Positions 7,924-17,678 are shown, numbered from the stretch's first letter. The stretch is DNA of 64,000 nucleotides from GCA-003244245 sp963822695 (GCA_963822695.1 CAWGJH010000011.1:62001-126000); one strand, 5' to 3'. A program made the numbers and translations. The notes: generated by a model not told the origin, from the letters alone.

Positions 7924-7994
7924 GCACGGTCTCATGGATGCTTGTGCACCTTCTGACCCGCCCTTGCACGGTCTCATGGATGCTTGTGCATCTT
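7924..7994. repeat. Two 29-bp direct repeats, 42 bp apart
   Basis: Near-identical copies (7924-7952 and 7966-7994, differing in one base) beginning GCACGGTCTCATGGATGC. The 42-bp period equals four DNA turns, so bound proteins would sit on the same face. They lie just before the XRE/TPR regulator gene and after the RsiG-like gene. A short inverted ATGC-TTGT-GCAT lies within copy 2. Likely regulator-binding sites, perhaps autoregulatory. Confidence 0.6.
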
Positions 7995-8021
7995 GTGGCC
8001 ACGCGTGAAGGAGGTAGTGAC

Positions 8022-9371
8022 GTGGTGAGAGAGGGAGGCACGCCCCCGTGGTATGAGCGCCCTGAGGCGCGGGCCGCGCTGGGCGCTCGGGACATCGGCG
8101 CGGTGTATCGGCTGTTGCAGCGGGACGGGGTCAGCCAGCGGGAGATCGCTCGGCGCACCGGGCAGGCCCAGTCCGAGGTGTCGGAGATCCTCCGGGGCCG
8201 CCAGGTGCGGGACGTGACGGTACTGGAGCGCATCTGCGACGGGCTGGGCGTGCCCCGGGAGCTCATGCGGCTGGCGGGTGGCGCCGAGGGTGGTGCGGGC
8301 GCCTACCCTGGCAGGGGCACGGTCACCGACTTCTCGGAGGAGGTGTATGCGGAGATGCACCGCCGGGCGCTACTGGCCGCTGGGATAGGCATCCTGGGTC
8401 AGCCGGTGGACGAGCTGGTCAAGCTGCTGGCGCTGCCCGACCCGGTGCCGGTGCCGCTGCCATCCCGGATCGACGGGATCCACGTGGCGCGGGTGCGCAA
8501 CCTGGTCCGGCGGCTTGGCGAAGCGGGTAACCCCGCGTTCGCCGAGCCGGCGGTGCTCAGCGTCGCCGCCGCCTGGGCCACCCAACTGCTGAGCGTGCCG
8601 GCGGACGAGCCGGTCCGGCGGGCGCTGCTGGTAGCGGTGGCCGAGCTGCACATTGAGGCCGGGTGGGCCGGGCTCGACGCCGGGCTCCGCGACCGCGCGA
8701 TGCATCACTACACGGTCGCGCTGGAGCTGGCCACCGAGGCCGGGGACACCTACCTGCAGGCCGTCGCCCTGAACTATGCCGGGCTGACCACCAGGGAGCA
8801 CGGCCACCCGAATGACGGGCTGAAGCTGCTCCAGCTCGGCCTGTTCAAGGCGCGGGGCATCCCCCGGGACGAGCAGCGCGCGGTGGTCGTCGGGGAAAAC
8901 GGACGGGCGGGCGTGGAGTCGCAGGCGCAGGCGAACGCCGCGACCGCCCTGGCCGATCTCGGGGACCTGGACGCCGCCGAGGTCAAGATGGTGACGGCGC
9001 GGGAGCTGTGGTCGCCCACCCGCGCCGATCCCTACGGTGACTTGGACACTTCCGCCGCGCTGCTGGCGCTGCGCAGGGGGCGGCTCGACGCCGCAGAACC
9101 GCTCGCGGCGGCGTCGGCGCGCCGCTGGGAGCGGATCAGCCAGGTCCGCCACACCCGCTCCACCATTGTGCTGGCCACCGTCCACGTCCGAGCCGGGGAG
9201 TCCGGCGGCCTCCCGTTGGCCCACGACGCGATCACCGCGGTGGCCAAGCTCAGCTCGGTCCGCACCCGCGGAAAGCTACCACCGCTGGCCGCCGCGCTGG
9301 AAGCCCGGCCGGGCCGCGACGCGCGAGACCTCGCCCAGATGGCCCGGCAGGCCGCCGTGGCACGGGCGTGA
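8022..9371 (+). CDS. XRE-family regulator with TPR-like domain
   Basis: A protein of about 449 residues: N-terminal XRE helix-turn-helix (SQREIARRTGQAQSEVSEILRG) followed by a long helical region of TPR-like repeats (for example MHHYTVALELATEAGDTYLQAVALNYAGL). This architecture is abundant in Pseudonocardiales and Streptomyces, where such proteins often sense a small molecule or peptide. GTG 8022 has AAGGAGG seven bases upstream; the frame is open earlier but would read through the direct repeats. Targets unknown; self-regulation through those repeats is plausible. Confidence 0.85.
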   Translation: MVREGGTPPWYERPEARAALGARDIGAVYRLLQRDGVSQREIARRTGQAQSEVSEILRGRQVRDVTVLERICDGLGVPRELMRLAGGAEGGAGAYPGRGTVTDFSEEVYAEMHRRALLAAGIGILGQPVDELVKLLALPDPVPVPLPSRIDGIHVARVRNLVRRLGEAGNPAFAEPAVLSVAAAWATQLLSVPADEPVRRALLVAVAELHIEAGWAGLDAGLRDRAMHHYTVALELATEAGDTYLQAVALNYAGLTTREHGHPNDGLKLLQLGLFKARGIPRDEQRAVVVGENGRAGVESQAQANAATALADLGDLDAAEVKMVTARELWSPTRADPYGDLDTSAALLALRRGRLDAAEPLAAASARRWERISQVRHTRSTIVLATVHVRAGESGGLPLAHDAITAVAKLSSVRTRGKLPPLAAALEARPGRDARDLAQMARQAAVARA

Positions 9372-9495
9372 CCGGCCCGTTTCGCGGTGCGAACCGGCGG
9401 CGCGGCGGACCCGCCGGCACCCGGCCCAGGACCGCGTCGCATCCCGTCCACCCCACCCTGTACGGTGGTGGCTAAGAGAAACACTGTCGAGATGA

Positions 9496-9527
9496 ACGGG
9501 GCCGCCGGTTTCCCCCGGCCGCCCCGT
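9496..9527. terminator. Hairpin after the XRE/TPR gene
   Basis: Inverted repeat with 13-bp arms (9496-9508 and 9515-9527), one mismatch and a six-base loop, in the 180-bp gap before the DUF3073 gene. It could end the upstream transcript or sit in the 5' UTR of the next gene. Confidence 0.5.
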
Positions 9528-9551
9528 CTCCCTGCGTGAGGGGGTCGAGCC

Positions 9552-9782
9552 ATGGGGCGCGGCCGAGCCAAGGCCAAGCAAACGAGGGTGGCCCGGGAAC
9601 TCAAATACAGCTCCCCCACCACGGACCTCGAGGCTCTCCAACGAGAGCTGTCGGGCGGCACCGCCGGCAGTCACACCACTGGCAACGGCGACGGTGACGG
9701 TGACCACGGCGTTGCGGACCGTGCCGATGATGCGTACACCGACGAGACGTACACCGACGAGTACGGTGAGTACCGCCGTTGA
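9552..9782 (+). CDS. DUF3073 protein
   Basis: A 76-residue actinobacterial protein. The first 34 residues (MGRGRAKAKQTRVARELKYS, then TDLEALQREL) are the invariant part of DUF3073; the remainder is a Gly/Asp-rich, probably disordered tail ending TDETYTDEYGEYRR. The basic head suggests nucleic-acid or ribosome contact, but no function is established. Position beside purM is conserved in mycobacteria (Rv0810c). Confidence 0.9.
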   Translation: MGRGRAKAKQTRVARELKYSSPTTDLEALQRELSGGTAGSHTTGNGDGDGDHGVADRADDAYTDETYTDEYGEYRR

Positions 9783-9805
9783 GGCCGCACACACCGTCAC
9801 TCACC

Positions 9806-9829
9806 AGCCGGGGCTCATCAGCCCCGGCT
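9806..9829. terminator. Bidirectional terminator between DUF3073 and purM
   Basis: Perfect 10-bp stem AGCCGGGGCT/AGCCCCGGCT with a four-base loop, between two convergent genes. Confidence 0.8.
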
Positions 9830-9840
9830 CGCCAGACGGG

Positions 9841-10938
<1,098 letters not shown>

Positions 10939-11004
10939 GGCAGGCGCTCCAGGACACGGGTGGCTATGGCGCGAGAGATGCCCGTACGAGCAGTTACCGT
11001 TACG

Positions 11005-12519
11005 TTACCTGGTCAAGGACGACACCCGCGCCACCGCGTCGAGGTCTTCAAGGAGGTGCTTGCCGATGGACTCACTGGGTGGCAGCGGGATGGGATAGCG
11101 ACCATCGAAGCAGGCTGTGCACAACCGGGAAGCCGGCTGTTCGGAGGCGGCGATGAGGCCCTCGAGGCTGATGTAACCGAGACTGTCGGCCCCGATGGCG
11201 CGCCGCACCCCGTCAACGTTGACACCGGTGGCGATCAGCTCGGCGCGGGAGGCGAAGTCGATGCCGTAGAAGCACGGCCAACGCACCGGTGGGCTGGCAA
11301 TCCGGACGTGCACCTCGATCGCCCCGGCCTCGCGCAGCATCCGAACCAGGGCACCCTGGGTATTGCCGCGCACGATGGAGTCGTCCACCACAACCAGACG
11401 CTTGCCGCGGATGACGTCGCGCAGCGGGTTGAGCTTGAGCCGAATGCCCAGCTGGCGGATCGTCTGGGACGGTTGGATGAAGGTGCGCCCGACGTAGGCG
11501 TTCTTCACCAGCCCCTTTCCATAGGGGATGCCCGAGCCCTGCGCGTAGCCGATCGCGGCTGGGGTGCCCGACTCGGGTACCGGGATGACCAGATCGGCGT
11601 CGGCGGGATGCTCCCGGGCCAGCCGGCGGCCGACCTCCAACCGGCTGGCGTGCACCCCGCGCCCGGCGATCGTGGTGTCCGGGCGGGCCAGGTAAACGTA
11701 CTCGAACACGCAGCCCTTGGGATCGGGTCTGGCGAAGCGGGAACTGCGCAACCCGCTCGCGTCGATGGCCAGTAGCTCGCCGGGCTCCACTTCACGGACG
11801 AAGCTGGCACCGACGATGTCCAGCGCCGCGGTCTCACTGGCGATTACCCAGCCACGCTCTAACAGCCTGCCCAGCACCAGCGGGCGGACGCCGTGCGGGT
11901 CTCGCGCGGCGTAGAGCGTGTCCTCATCGCAGAAGACCAACGAGAACGCCCCCCGCAGCTGGGGCAGCACGCGCTGGGCGGCGGTTTCGATGTCGGTACC
12001 CGCAGCGGCGGTGGCGAGCAGCCCAGTGATCAGGTCGGAGTCGGTACTCGCCCGGTTGCGGGTGGACACACCGACTTTGCGGGCCTGCGCCAGCAGTTCG
12101 GCGGTGTTGACCAGGTTGCCGTTGTGCCCCAGCGCCAGGCCCGAGCCGATGGCCGTGGTGCAAAAGGTGGGCTGGGCATTTTCCCAGGTGCTCGACCCGG
12201 TGGTGGAATAACGGCAGTGCCCGACCGCGATGTGCCCGGCCAGGCTGGACAGCACCTGCTCGTCGAACACCTGGCTGACCAGCCCGAGGTCTTTGAACAC
12301 CAGCACCCGCGAGCCGTCGGACACCGCAATTCCGGCAGCCTCCTGGCCCCGGTGCTGCAGCGCGAACAGGCCGAAGTAGGCCAGCTTGGCGACCTCTTCA
12401 CCGGGCGCCCACACACCGAAGACCCCGCACTCTTCGCGCGGTTCGGTGTCGTTGTGGCTGTCTGCGTTGTCGTGGCCGGGGTCATGTCGGGGCATTTCGT
12501 TGCCCACCTGAGACTCCAC
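11005..12519 (-). CDS. purF: Amidophosphoribosyltransferase
   Basis: First committed step of purine synthesis: glutamine plus PRPP gives phosphoribosylamine. A 504-residue type with a short propeptide: the N-terminal nucleophile is Cys31 in EECGVFGV, exposed after cleavage. The glutaminase domain shows HRGQEAAGIA and GHCRYSTTG; the phosphoribosyltransferase domain has the PRPP loop VVVDDSIVRGNT. CxxC-type cysteines near the end (RLCTACFDG) fit the Fe-S-containing Bacillus class. An internal ATG at 12495 is an alternative start. Two near-identical repeats lie upstream (12616-12663). Confidence 0.96.
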   Translation of the reverse strand: MESQVGNEMPRHDPGHDNADSHNDTEPREECGVFGVWAPGEEVAKLAYFGLFALQHRGQEAAGIAVSDGSRVLVFKDLGLVSQVFDEQVLSSLAGHIAVGHCRYSTTGSSTWENAQPTFCTTAIGSGLALGHNGNLVNTAELLAQARKVGVSTRNRASTDSDLITGLLATAAAGTDIETAAQRVLPQLRGAFSLVFCDEDTLYAARDPHGVRPLVLGRLLERGWVIASETAALDIVGASFVREVEPGELLAIDASGLRSSRFARPDPKGCVFEYVYLARPDTTIAGRGVHASRLEVGRRLAREHPADADLVIPVPESGTPAAIGYAQGSGIPYGKGLVKNAYVGRTFIQPSQTIRQLGIRLKLNPLRDVIRGKRLVVVDDSIVRGNTQGALVRMLREAGAIEVHVRIASPPVRWPCFYGIDFASRAELIATGVNVDGVRRAIGADSLGYISLEGLIAASEQPASRLCTACFDGRYPIPLPPSESIGKHLLEDLDAVARVSSLTR

Positions 12520-12615
12520 TGTTTGGACCGACCGGACTGGTGATGGTTTCCAGTCTACTGGCTGCTCCCGGGTTCCGCGGCCGACTAGCCGAGTGGATCG
12601 CCGGTTCTTCAGTGT

Positions 12616-12663
12616 GAGTGTTCTTTCGCTGGCCTTCTTTTATTCTGAGCGTTCTTTCGCTGG
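12616..12663. repeat. Direct repeats upstream of purF
   Basis: Two 17-bp copies, GAGTGTTCTTTCGCTGG (12616-12632) and GAGCGTTCTTTCGCTGG (12647-12663), 31 bp apart in an otherwise empty 150-bp gap. On the purF strand they read CCAGCGAAAGAAC. Three helical turns apart, they could be operator sites for purF control; no matching known regulator was recognised. Confidence 0.5.
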
Positions 12664-12668
12664 GCGGC

Positions 12669-13229
12669 TCACGCCCGGCGCCCGAGCAGGGCCAGCAGCC
12701 GAGTCTGGGGGTCGGCGGCGTCACCCACAGCGACAGGTGGGGCGAACATCCCCGTGCCGGCCAGCTGCTCGACCTGCGGCTCGATGAAGGCCAGCACGTC
12801 GCTGGCCAGCTCCCCGTCGAGCCGCTCGTCAGTCTGGATGCCCCGGGCCAGGTCCCAGGCGTGCACGGTCAGGTCCAGGGTCATCTCCTGGCAGTACCCC
12901 TCGGCCGGACGGCGCCCGTAGGACAGCTCCACGAACCGCCGCAGGGCACCCGGCGCCGCGAACGCCTCGCGCGCCGCAGCTGCGGCGCGCGCCCAGGCCG
13001 CCACCGGGTCATCACCGAGCTGATCGCCATCGAAGCGATCCCCGACATCCTCGACGGTGGCCCCGTCGAGCAGCAGCGGCGCCCACAGCTGCTCGACCAC
13101 CACGTGGTTCACCAGCGCTCGCACATCCCACTCCGTGCACGGGGTGGGATGGTGCCACTGTTCTGGCCGCACCGCCCGCACCCGACGATCGAACTCAGCC
13201 ATAGCGGAAGCGAACCGGGACAGCGTCAT
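12669..13229 (-). CDS. MDMPI/DinB-like metal-binding protein (TIGR03086-type)
   Basis: A 186-residue four-helix protein of the mycothiol-dependent maleylpyruvate isomerase superfamily. Signature segments are PTPCTEWDVRALVNHVV (His42) and DLTVHAWDLARG (His123, Asp126), which together would bind a divalent metal. Many actinobacterial paralogues have unknown substrates and may use mycothiol. It lies inside the purine cluster, between the sterol-carrier gene and purF, all on the minus strand, but no purine role is known. Confidence 0.82.
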   Translation of the reverse strand: MTLSRFASAMAEFDRRVRAVRPEQWHHPTPCTEWDVRALVNHVVVEQLWAPLLLDGATVEDVGDRFDGDQLGDDPVAAWARAAAAAREAFAAPGALRRFVELSYGRRPAEGYCQEMTLDLTVHAWDLARGIQTDERLDGELASDVLAFIEPQVEQLAGTGMFAPPVAVGDAADPQTRLLALLGRRA

Positions 13230-13308
13230 GCGTCCATGGTGGAGGATCCGCCTTCAGCGGGCTCAGCGGGGTTATGAACACCTCACTTATCACGCTGAAT
13301 GCGCCGGA

Positions 13309-13695
13309 TCACACCAAGGGGAGCCAGGGTGAGATGTCGGCGCGGGGGCCGGAGGCCGCGATGCGAGCGTTGGCTAGGGCGGTGGGCCAGCTGAGCCGGG
13401 CGGTGGCTAGCTCTAGCCAGGTTCGTGGGTCGGTCTCGACCACATTGGGTGGGGTGCCCCTCGTGTGTCCCCGAGTATGGCGCGGCCCCGTGACACACTG
13501 CACCGCGGCGAACGGCGGTACCCGCACCTCTACCGTGGCGCCGGGAGCCGCCTGCGCCAACGCGCGAAGACTGAGCCGGACGGCCCGCGCCAGCTCGTCG
13601 CGCGTGGGCGCTGCGGTGTCCCCGTCCAGCCACGCCGCGACCGCGGCGAGCGCGCCGCGCAGCTCCTGCGCGTCAACTCGGCGCCGCTGCATCAT
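13309..13695 (-). CDS. Sterol-carrier-like protein downstream of purL
   Basis: A 128-residue protein of the actinobacterial SCP2-like family found beside purL/purF (Rv0807 in M. tuberculosis). It contains the conserved middle segment VRVPPFAAVQCVTGPRHTRGTPP-like text and a C-terminal W-LATARLSW region. The start codon overlaps the purL stop in ATGA form, so it is translated with purL. A lipid-like cavity is expected from the fold; no ligand or reaction is known. Confidence 0.82.
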   Translation of the reverse strand: MMQRRRVDAQELRGALAAVAAWLDGDTAAPTRDELARAVRLSLRALAQAAPGATVEVRVPPFAAVQCVTGPRHTRGHTRGTPPNVVETDPRTWLELATARLSWPTALANARIAASGPRADISPWLPLV

Positions 13696-15989
13696 GCGTC
13701 TCTCCCAGTTCCGAACAAGGCTGGGAGGGTGGCTTCCCAGGCAGCGCGCAGCTCGTCCAGGGTGAAGGTGGCGACGTTGACGATCTCGAGCACGGGCGCG
13801 GCGTGGACCTCGCCGAGCCGGGTCACCAGCACCCCGTGGTCAGCGCACAGCTGCGCGACCCGGTGCGCACCGGTGCCGGACACGCCGAGCAAGACGCGCG
13901 CGGAGGACTCGGAGAACAGCGCGACGAACGGATCGGCTTGGGCCGGCAGGGTCACCCGAGCGCCGAGGCCGCTGCGCAGGCAGGCTTCCACCAGCGCCTG
14001 CGCCAGACCGCCGTCGGACAGATCGTGGGTTCCGCTCACCAGGCCATCACGGGATGCGGCGGCGAGCACCGCACCGATCGCCTGCTCGCGGGCCAGATCC
14101 ACTGCAGGCGGGCGACCCCCGAGGTGCCCGTGCACCTCATGCGCCCATTCGCTGCCGCCGAGCTCGTCACGGGTCTCGCCGAGCAGCCAGACCTCGGCAC
14201 CGGTAGCGCCCAATCCGGTCGGAATGCGCCGGCGCACGTCGTCGATCACGCCAAGTACCCCGACCACCGGGGTGGGCAGGATCGCGGTGTCCCCGGTCTG
14301 ATTGTAGAAACTCACGTTTCCCCCGGTGACGGGGATGCCGAGGGCGGCGCAACCGTCGGCCAGCCCGCGGACGGCCTGCTCGAACTGCCACATCACGCCG
14401 GGGTCAGTGGGCGCGCTGAAATTGAGACAGTTCGTCACGGCCAGCGGGGTGGCACCGGTGACCGCGACATTGCGGTAGGCCTCGGCCAGCGCCAGCTGGG
14501 TACCGGCGTAGGGGTCCAGCGCGCAGTACCGGGCGTTGCCATCGGTGGCCACCGCCACCCCGCGCTGGGTGGTCTCGTCGATGCGCACCATGCCCGCGTC
14601 GCTGGGTTGCGCGAGCACGGTGCCGCCCCGCACGTACCGGTCGTACTGATCGGTCACCCAGGCCCGCGAGCACAGCCCGGGGCTGGCCACCATCCGCAGC
14701 ACCGTGGCGCGCAAGGCCTCCGGTGTGGATGGCCGTGCCAGGACGTCCGGCGTGGACGCCTGCACGGCGTCCTGGGTGGACGGCCGTCGAACGGGGCGGT
14801 GGTAGACCGGGCCCTCGTGCGCAACGGTGCGGGGCGGCACGTCCACCACGGTCTCGCCGTGCCAGGTGATCACCAGGCGGTCCCCGTCGGTGACCTCACC
14901 GATCACCGTGGCGGTGACATCCCACTTGGCGCAGAGCGCCAGGAAGGCAGCCACATCGGCGGGACGGACCACGGCGCACATCCGCTCCTGGGACTCGCTG
15001 CACAGGATCTCGGCCGGCGTCATACCCAGTGCCCGCAGCGGCACCGCATCGAGATCCACCCGCATGCCGCCGTCACCCGCGCTGGCCAGCTCGCTCGTCG
15101 CGCAGGCCAGACCGGCCCCGCCGAGGTCTTGGATGCCGACCACCAGCCCGGCGGCGAAGAGCTCCAGGCAACATTCGATCAGCACCTTCTCGGTGAACGG
15201 GTCGCCGACCTGAACGCTGGGCAGCTTCGTGCGACCGCTGCCCTGGCCCGATTGGTTGGGGCCCGATGGGTTGGGGCCCGGATGGCTGGCGTCGAAGCTT
15301 TCGCTGGCCAGCACCGAGACCCCACCGATGCCGTCGCGGCCAGTGCGCGCGCCAAACAGGACGATCTGGTTGCCGGTGCCGCTGGCGTGCGCCAGGTGCA
15401 GGTCAGCCACCCGCAGCACCCCCACGCACAGCGCGTTGACCAGCGGGTTGCCCGCATAAGAGGGGTCGAAGCCGAGCTCGCCACCAATGTTGGGCAAGCC
15501 GAGGCAGTTGCCGTAGCCCCCAATTCCGGCGACCATTCCAGGCAGCACCCGCGCGGTATCGGCGGCGTCGGCGGGGCCGACACGCAGGGAGTCCACGACC
15601 GCGATCGGGCGGGCGCCCATGGCCAGGATGTCGCGCACGATCCCGCCGACCCCGGTCGCCGCGCCCTGGTAGGGCTCCACATACGACGGATGATTATGCG
15701 ACTCGATCTTGAACGTCACCGCCCAGCCATCACCGACCTCGACGACACCGGCATTGGATCCGATACCGGCGAGCATCCGCTGCCGCATCGCCTCGGTGGT
15801 CGTCTCCCCGACATAGCGCAGGTGCACCTTGGAGGACTTGTAGGAGCAGTGCTCGCTCCACATCACCGCGTACATCGCCAACTCGGCCGCGGTCGGCCGG
15901 CGCCCGAGGATCTCCCGGATCCGCGCGTACTCGTCATCGGCAAGCCCCAACTCACGGTATGGCTGCGGATGGTCCGGCGTGGTCAGCAC
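13692..15989 (-). CDS. purL: Phosphoribosylformylglycinamidine synthase subunit PurL
   Basis: ATP-dependent amidation of FGAR to FGAM, working with PurQ (glutaminase) and PurS. About 765 residues, the small-PurL length. Visible motifs: MWSEHCSYKSS near the N-terminus, KIESHNHPS, GNCLGLPNIGGE, DLGGAGLACATSE and SDGGLAQALVEACL. The frame is open for 81 codons further upstream, but that part overlaps the divergent Uma2 leader and reads as low-complexity; the GTG at 15989 (LTTPDHPQPYRELGL) fits the family. A short Pro/Gly/Ser/Asn-rich insert near residue 240 is unusual and may be a surface loop. Confidence 0.95.
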   Translation of the reverse strand: MLTTPDHPQPYRELGLADDEYARIREILGRRPTAAELAMYAVMWSEHCSYKSSKVHLRYVGETTTEAMRQRMLAGIGSNAGVVEVGDGWAVTFKIESHNHPSYVEPYQGAATGVGGIVRDILAMGARPIAVVDSLRVGPADAADTARVLPGMVAGIGGYGNCLGLPNIGGELGFDPSYAGNPLVNALCVGVLRVADLHLAHASGTGNQIVLFGARTGRDGIGGVSVLASESFDASHPGPNPSGPNQSGQGSGRTKLPSVQVGDPFTEKVLIECCLELFAAGLVVGIQDLGGAGLACATSELASAGDGGMRVDLDAVPLRALGMTPAEILCSESQERMCAVVRPADVAAFLALCAKWDVTATVIGEVTDGDRLVITWHGETVVDVPPRTVAHEGPVYHRPVRRPSTQDAVQASTPDVLARPSTPEALRATVLRMVASPGLCSRAWVTDQYDRYVRGGTVLAQPSDAGMVRIDETTQRGVAVATDGNARYCALDPYAGTQLALAEAYRNVAVTGATPLAVTNCLNFSAPTDPGVMWQFEQAVRGLADGCAALGIPVTGGNVSFYNQTGDTAILPTPVVGVLGVIDDVRRRIPTGLGATGAEVWLLGETRDELGGSEWAHEVHGHLGGRPPAVDLAREQAIGAVLAAASRDGLVSGTHDLSDGGLAQALVEACLRSGLGARVTLPAQADPFVALFSESSARVLLGVSGTGAHRVAQLCADHGVLVTRLGEVHAAPVLEIVNVATFTLDELRAAWEATLPALFGTGRDA

Positions 15990-16051
15990 CCGTCGAGGGT
16001 ATGGGCACTCTAGACTCCACCCACCAGGAGGAGGCCCAGGAGGAGGCGACG

Positions 16052-16642
16052 ATGACCGATCCGCTGCTGGTGATCCCGTCCGGGGGCTGGACTGTCGAGG
16101 ACCTGGACGCGCTCCCGGAGAGCCACTACCGCTACGAGCTGACCGATGGAGCACTGACCGTGTCGCCCTCACCGTCGAGCCTGCACCAGGCCGTCGCCGC
16201 CCGGCTGCTAGTCCGACTGGAGGCGGTCGCACCCGAGCCGCTCGCCGTCACGCAGGGTGTGGAGATCCGCTTCGGGCGACAGCTGACCCGGATCCCCGAC
16301 GTCCTCGTGGTGCGCAGCGATCAGCCGGGACGGCACTGGTTCGCACCGTCGGAGGTGCTGGTGGCCGTCGAGATCGAGTCTCCAGGCAGCCATCTGGAGG
16401 ATCGCGCCACCAAACCCGCGCTGTACGCCCGTTACGGAATCCCACATTACTGGCGGATCGAGCTCGAACCGCCACTGGTCAGCATGTACCGCAGCGGGCA
16501 TGGTGACTCCTACCAGATGACGGGGCCTGGCCCGCGCCTCACCATCAGCGAGCTCGTCACCTTCGACATCGCAGTCGCTGACCTGCTACCGCGCTGGGCA
16601 GGTCGTGGCGAGGGCCCTACCGTGCCCGAGCAGGGTCTTTAG
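16052..16642 (+). CDS. Uma2-family (DUF820) putative endonuclease
   Basis: A 196-residue protein of the Uma2 family, which has a PD-(D/E)xK nuclease fold. The acidic core is visible in IPDVLVV and VAVEIESPGS, followed by KPALYARYGIPHYW. ATG 16052 has AGGAGG five bases upstream; the frame is open earlier but overlaps purL's start. It sits antisense between purL and purQ, breaking the purine operon, and its stop overlaps the purQ stop. Uma2 genes are abundant in cyanobacteria and actinobacteria and behave like mobile passengers; their target is unknown. Confidence 0.85.
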   Translation: MTDPLLVIPSGGWTVEDLDALPESHYRYELTDGALTVSPSPSSLHQAVAARLLVRLEAVAPEPLAVTQGVEIRFGRQLTRIPDVLVVRSDQPGRHWFAPSEVLVAVEIESPGSHLEDRATKPALYARYGIPHYWRIELEPPLVSMYRSGHGDSYQMTGPGPRLTISELVTFDIAVADLLPRWAGRGEGPTVPEQGL

Positions 16643-17340
16643 GCCCGAACGGCGCCGAGTACCGCGTCGATGGCGGAGCGGAAGAGATCCAGCCCGTCGG
16701 TTGACGGGCCGGTGAGCGGGTCGATCGCGTGCTCGGGATGCGGCATCAAGCCGAGCACCCGGCCATCGGCCGAGGCGATCCCGGCGATGTCGTGCGCCGC
16801 GCCGTTCGGGTTGCCGCCCAGGTAGCGGAATACCACGCGACCCTCTCCCTCCAACCCGGCCAGCGTTGACGCATCGGCCACGTACCGGCCCTCGATGGAC
16901 TTCAGCGGCACCACGATCTCCGCACCGGGGGCGTACCGGCCGGTCCAAACGGTGGCGTTGGTCTCCACCCGCAGCCGCTGGTCACGGCAGACGAAGTGCA
17001 GCCCGGAATTGCGCACCAAGGCACCGGGCAGCAAACCCGCCTCGCAGAGGATCTGAAACCCGTTGCAAATGCCGAGAACCGGGGTCCCCCGACGGGTGGC
17101 GGCGACCACCGCGCGCAGCACCGGCTGATGTGCGGCGATCGCGCCGGCTCGCAGGTAGTCGCCATAGGAGAACCCGCCGGGCACCACCACGGCGTCCACC
17201 CCGTGCAGGTCGTCGTGGGCGTGCCAGAGTGACACCGGCTGCGCCCCGGCATGGCGCACGGCGCGGGCCGCGTTGACGTCGTCCAACGTACCGGGGAAGG
17301 TGATGACACCGATCCGGCAGACCGCGCTCAGGGAGCTCAT
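16639..17340 (-). CDS. purQ: Phosphoribosylformylglycinamidine synthase subunit PurQ
   Basis: Glutaminase subunit that feeds ammonia to PurL. A 233-residue class I amidotransferase: oxyanion segment VVPGGFSYGDYLRAGAIA, nucleophile in GICNGFQIL and the catalytic dyad in MPHPEHA. It lies ten bases downstream of purS. Its stop overlaps the stop of the convergent Uma2 gene, so purL must be expressed by read-through across that antisense gene or from its own promoter. Confidence 0.96.
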   Translation of the reverse strand: MSSLSAVCRIGVITFPGTLDDVNAARAVRHAGAQPVSLWHAHDDLHGVDAVVVPGGFSYGDYLRAGAIAAHQPVLRAVVAATRRGTPVLGICNGFQILCEAGLLPGALVRNSGLHFVCRDQRLRVETNATVWTGRYAPGAEIVVPLKSIEGRYVADASTLAGLEGEGRVVFRYLGGNPNGAAHDIAGIASADGRVLGLMPHPEHAIDPLTGPSTDGLDLFRSAIDAVLGAVRA

Positions 17341-17350
17341 CTGGTGGGAC

Positions 17351-17584
17351 TCACAGCCGGCGCACCGTCCAGTCCTCGATCACCGGATTGGCGAGCAGCT
17401 CACCCGCGATCCGATGCAGCGTCTCGGCGTTAACATCGTTATCGATGTCAAGCTCGAAATGCTTGCCCTGCCGCACGTCGCGCACCCCGTGCAAGCCCAG
17501 CCGGGGCAACGCGCGCACGATCGCCTGACCCTGCGGATCGAGGATCTCGGGTTTGGGAACAACGTCGACGACCACTCGAGGCAC
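17351..17584 (-). CDS. purS: Phosphoribosylformylglycinamidine synthase subunit PurS
   Basis: A 77-residue dimeric subunit needed for the PurQ-PurL complex. The sequence VPRVVVDVVPKPEILDPQGQ and the tail EDWTVRRL are typical. The GTG at 17584 puts the start three codons before VVVDV as in homologues; a second GTG at 17623 is possible because the stretch CTGCAGGCGTGCC around the start has been duplicated 40 bp upstream. Confidence 0.92.
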   Translation of the reverse strand: MPRVVVDVVPKPEILDPQGQAIVRALPRLGLHGVRDVRQGKHFELDIDNDVNAETLHRIAGELLANPVIEDWTVRRL

Positions 17585-17633
17585 GCCTGCAGAGGCTACC
17601 CGCGTTTGGCCATCGCGTGGCACGCCTGCAGAA
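17580..17633. repeat. 14-bp direct repeat around the purS start
   Basis: GGCACGCCTGCAGA occurs at 17580-17593 and 17620-17633 and places a GTG codon and the same leader in front of purS twice. Probably a small local duplication. Confidence 0.6.
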
Positions 17634-17638
17634 AAAAA

Positions 17639-17678
17639 TCATCGGGGGCCCGACCTCGCGAGGTCGGGCCCCCGATGA
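17639..17678 (-). terminator. Strong intrinsic terminator (40-bp perfect palindrome)
   Basis: A flawless 20-bp stem centred on CGCG (17658/17659), followed on the minus strand by seven T residues (A-tract 17632-17638). It ends transcription of the heptad-repeat operon that arrives from the right, insulating purS. It is one of the few canonical stem-plus-T-tract terminators in the window. Confidence 0.92.

Noticed and set aside
13803..16013. 736-codon plus-strand frame opposite purL
   Set aside because: It is the antisense frame of purL; the protein reads as low-complexity and lacks any motif, whereas purL shows every family motif.
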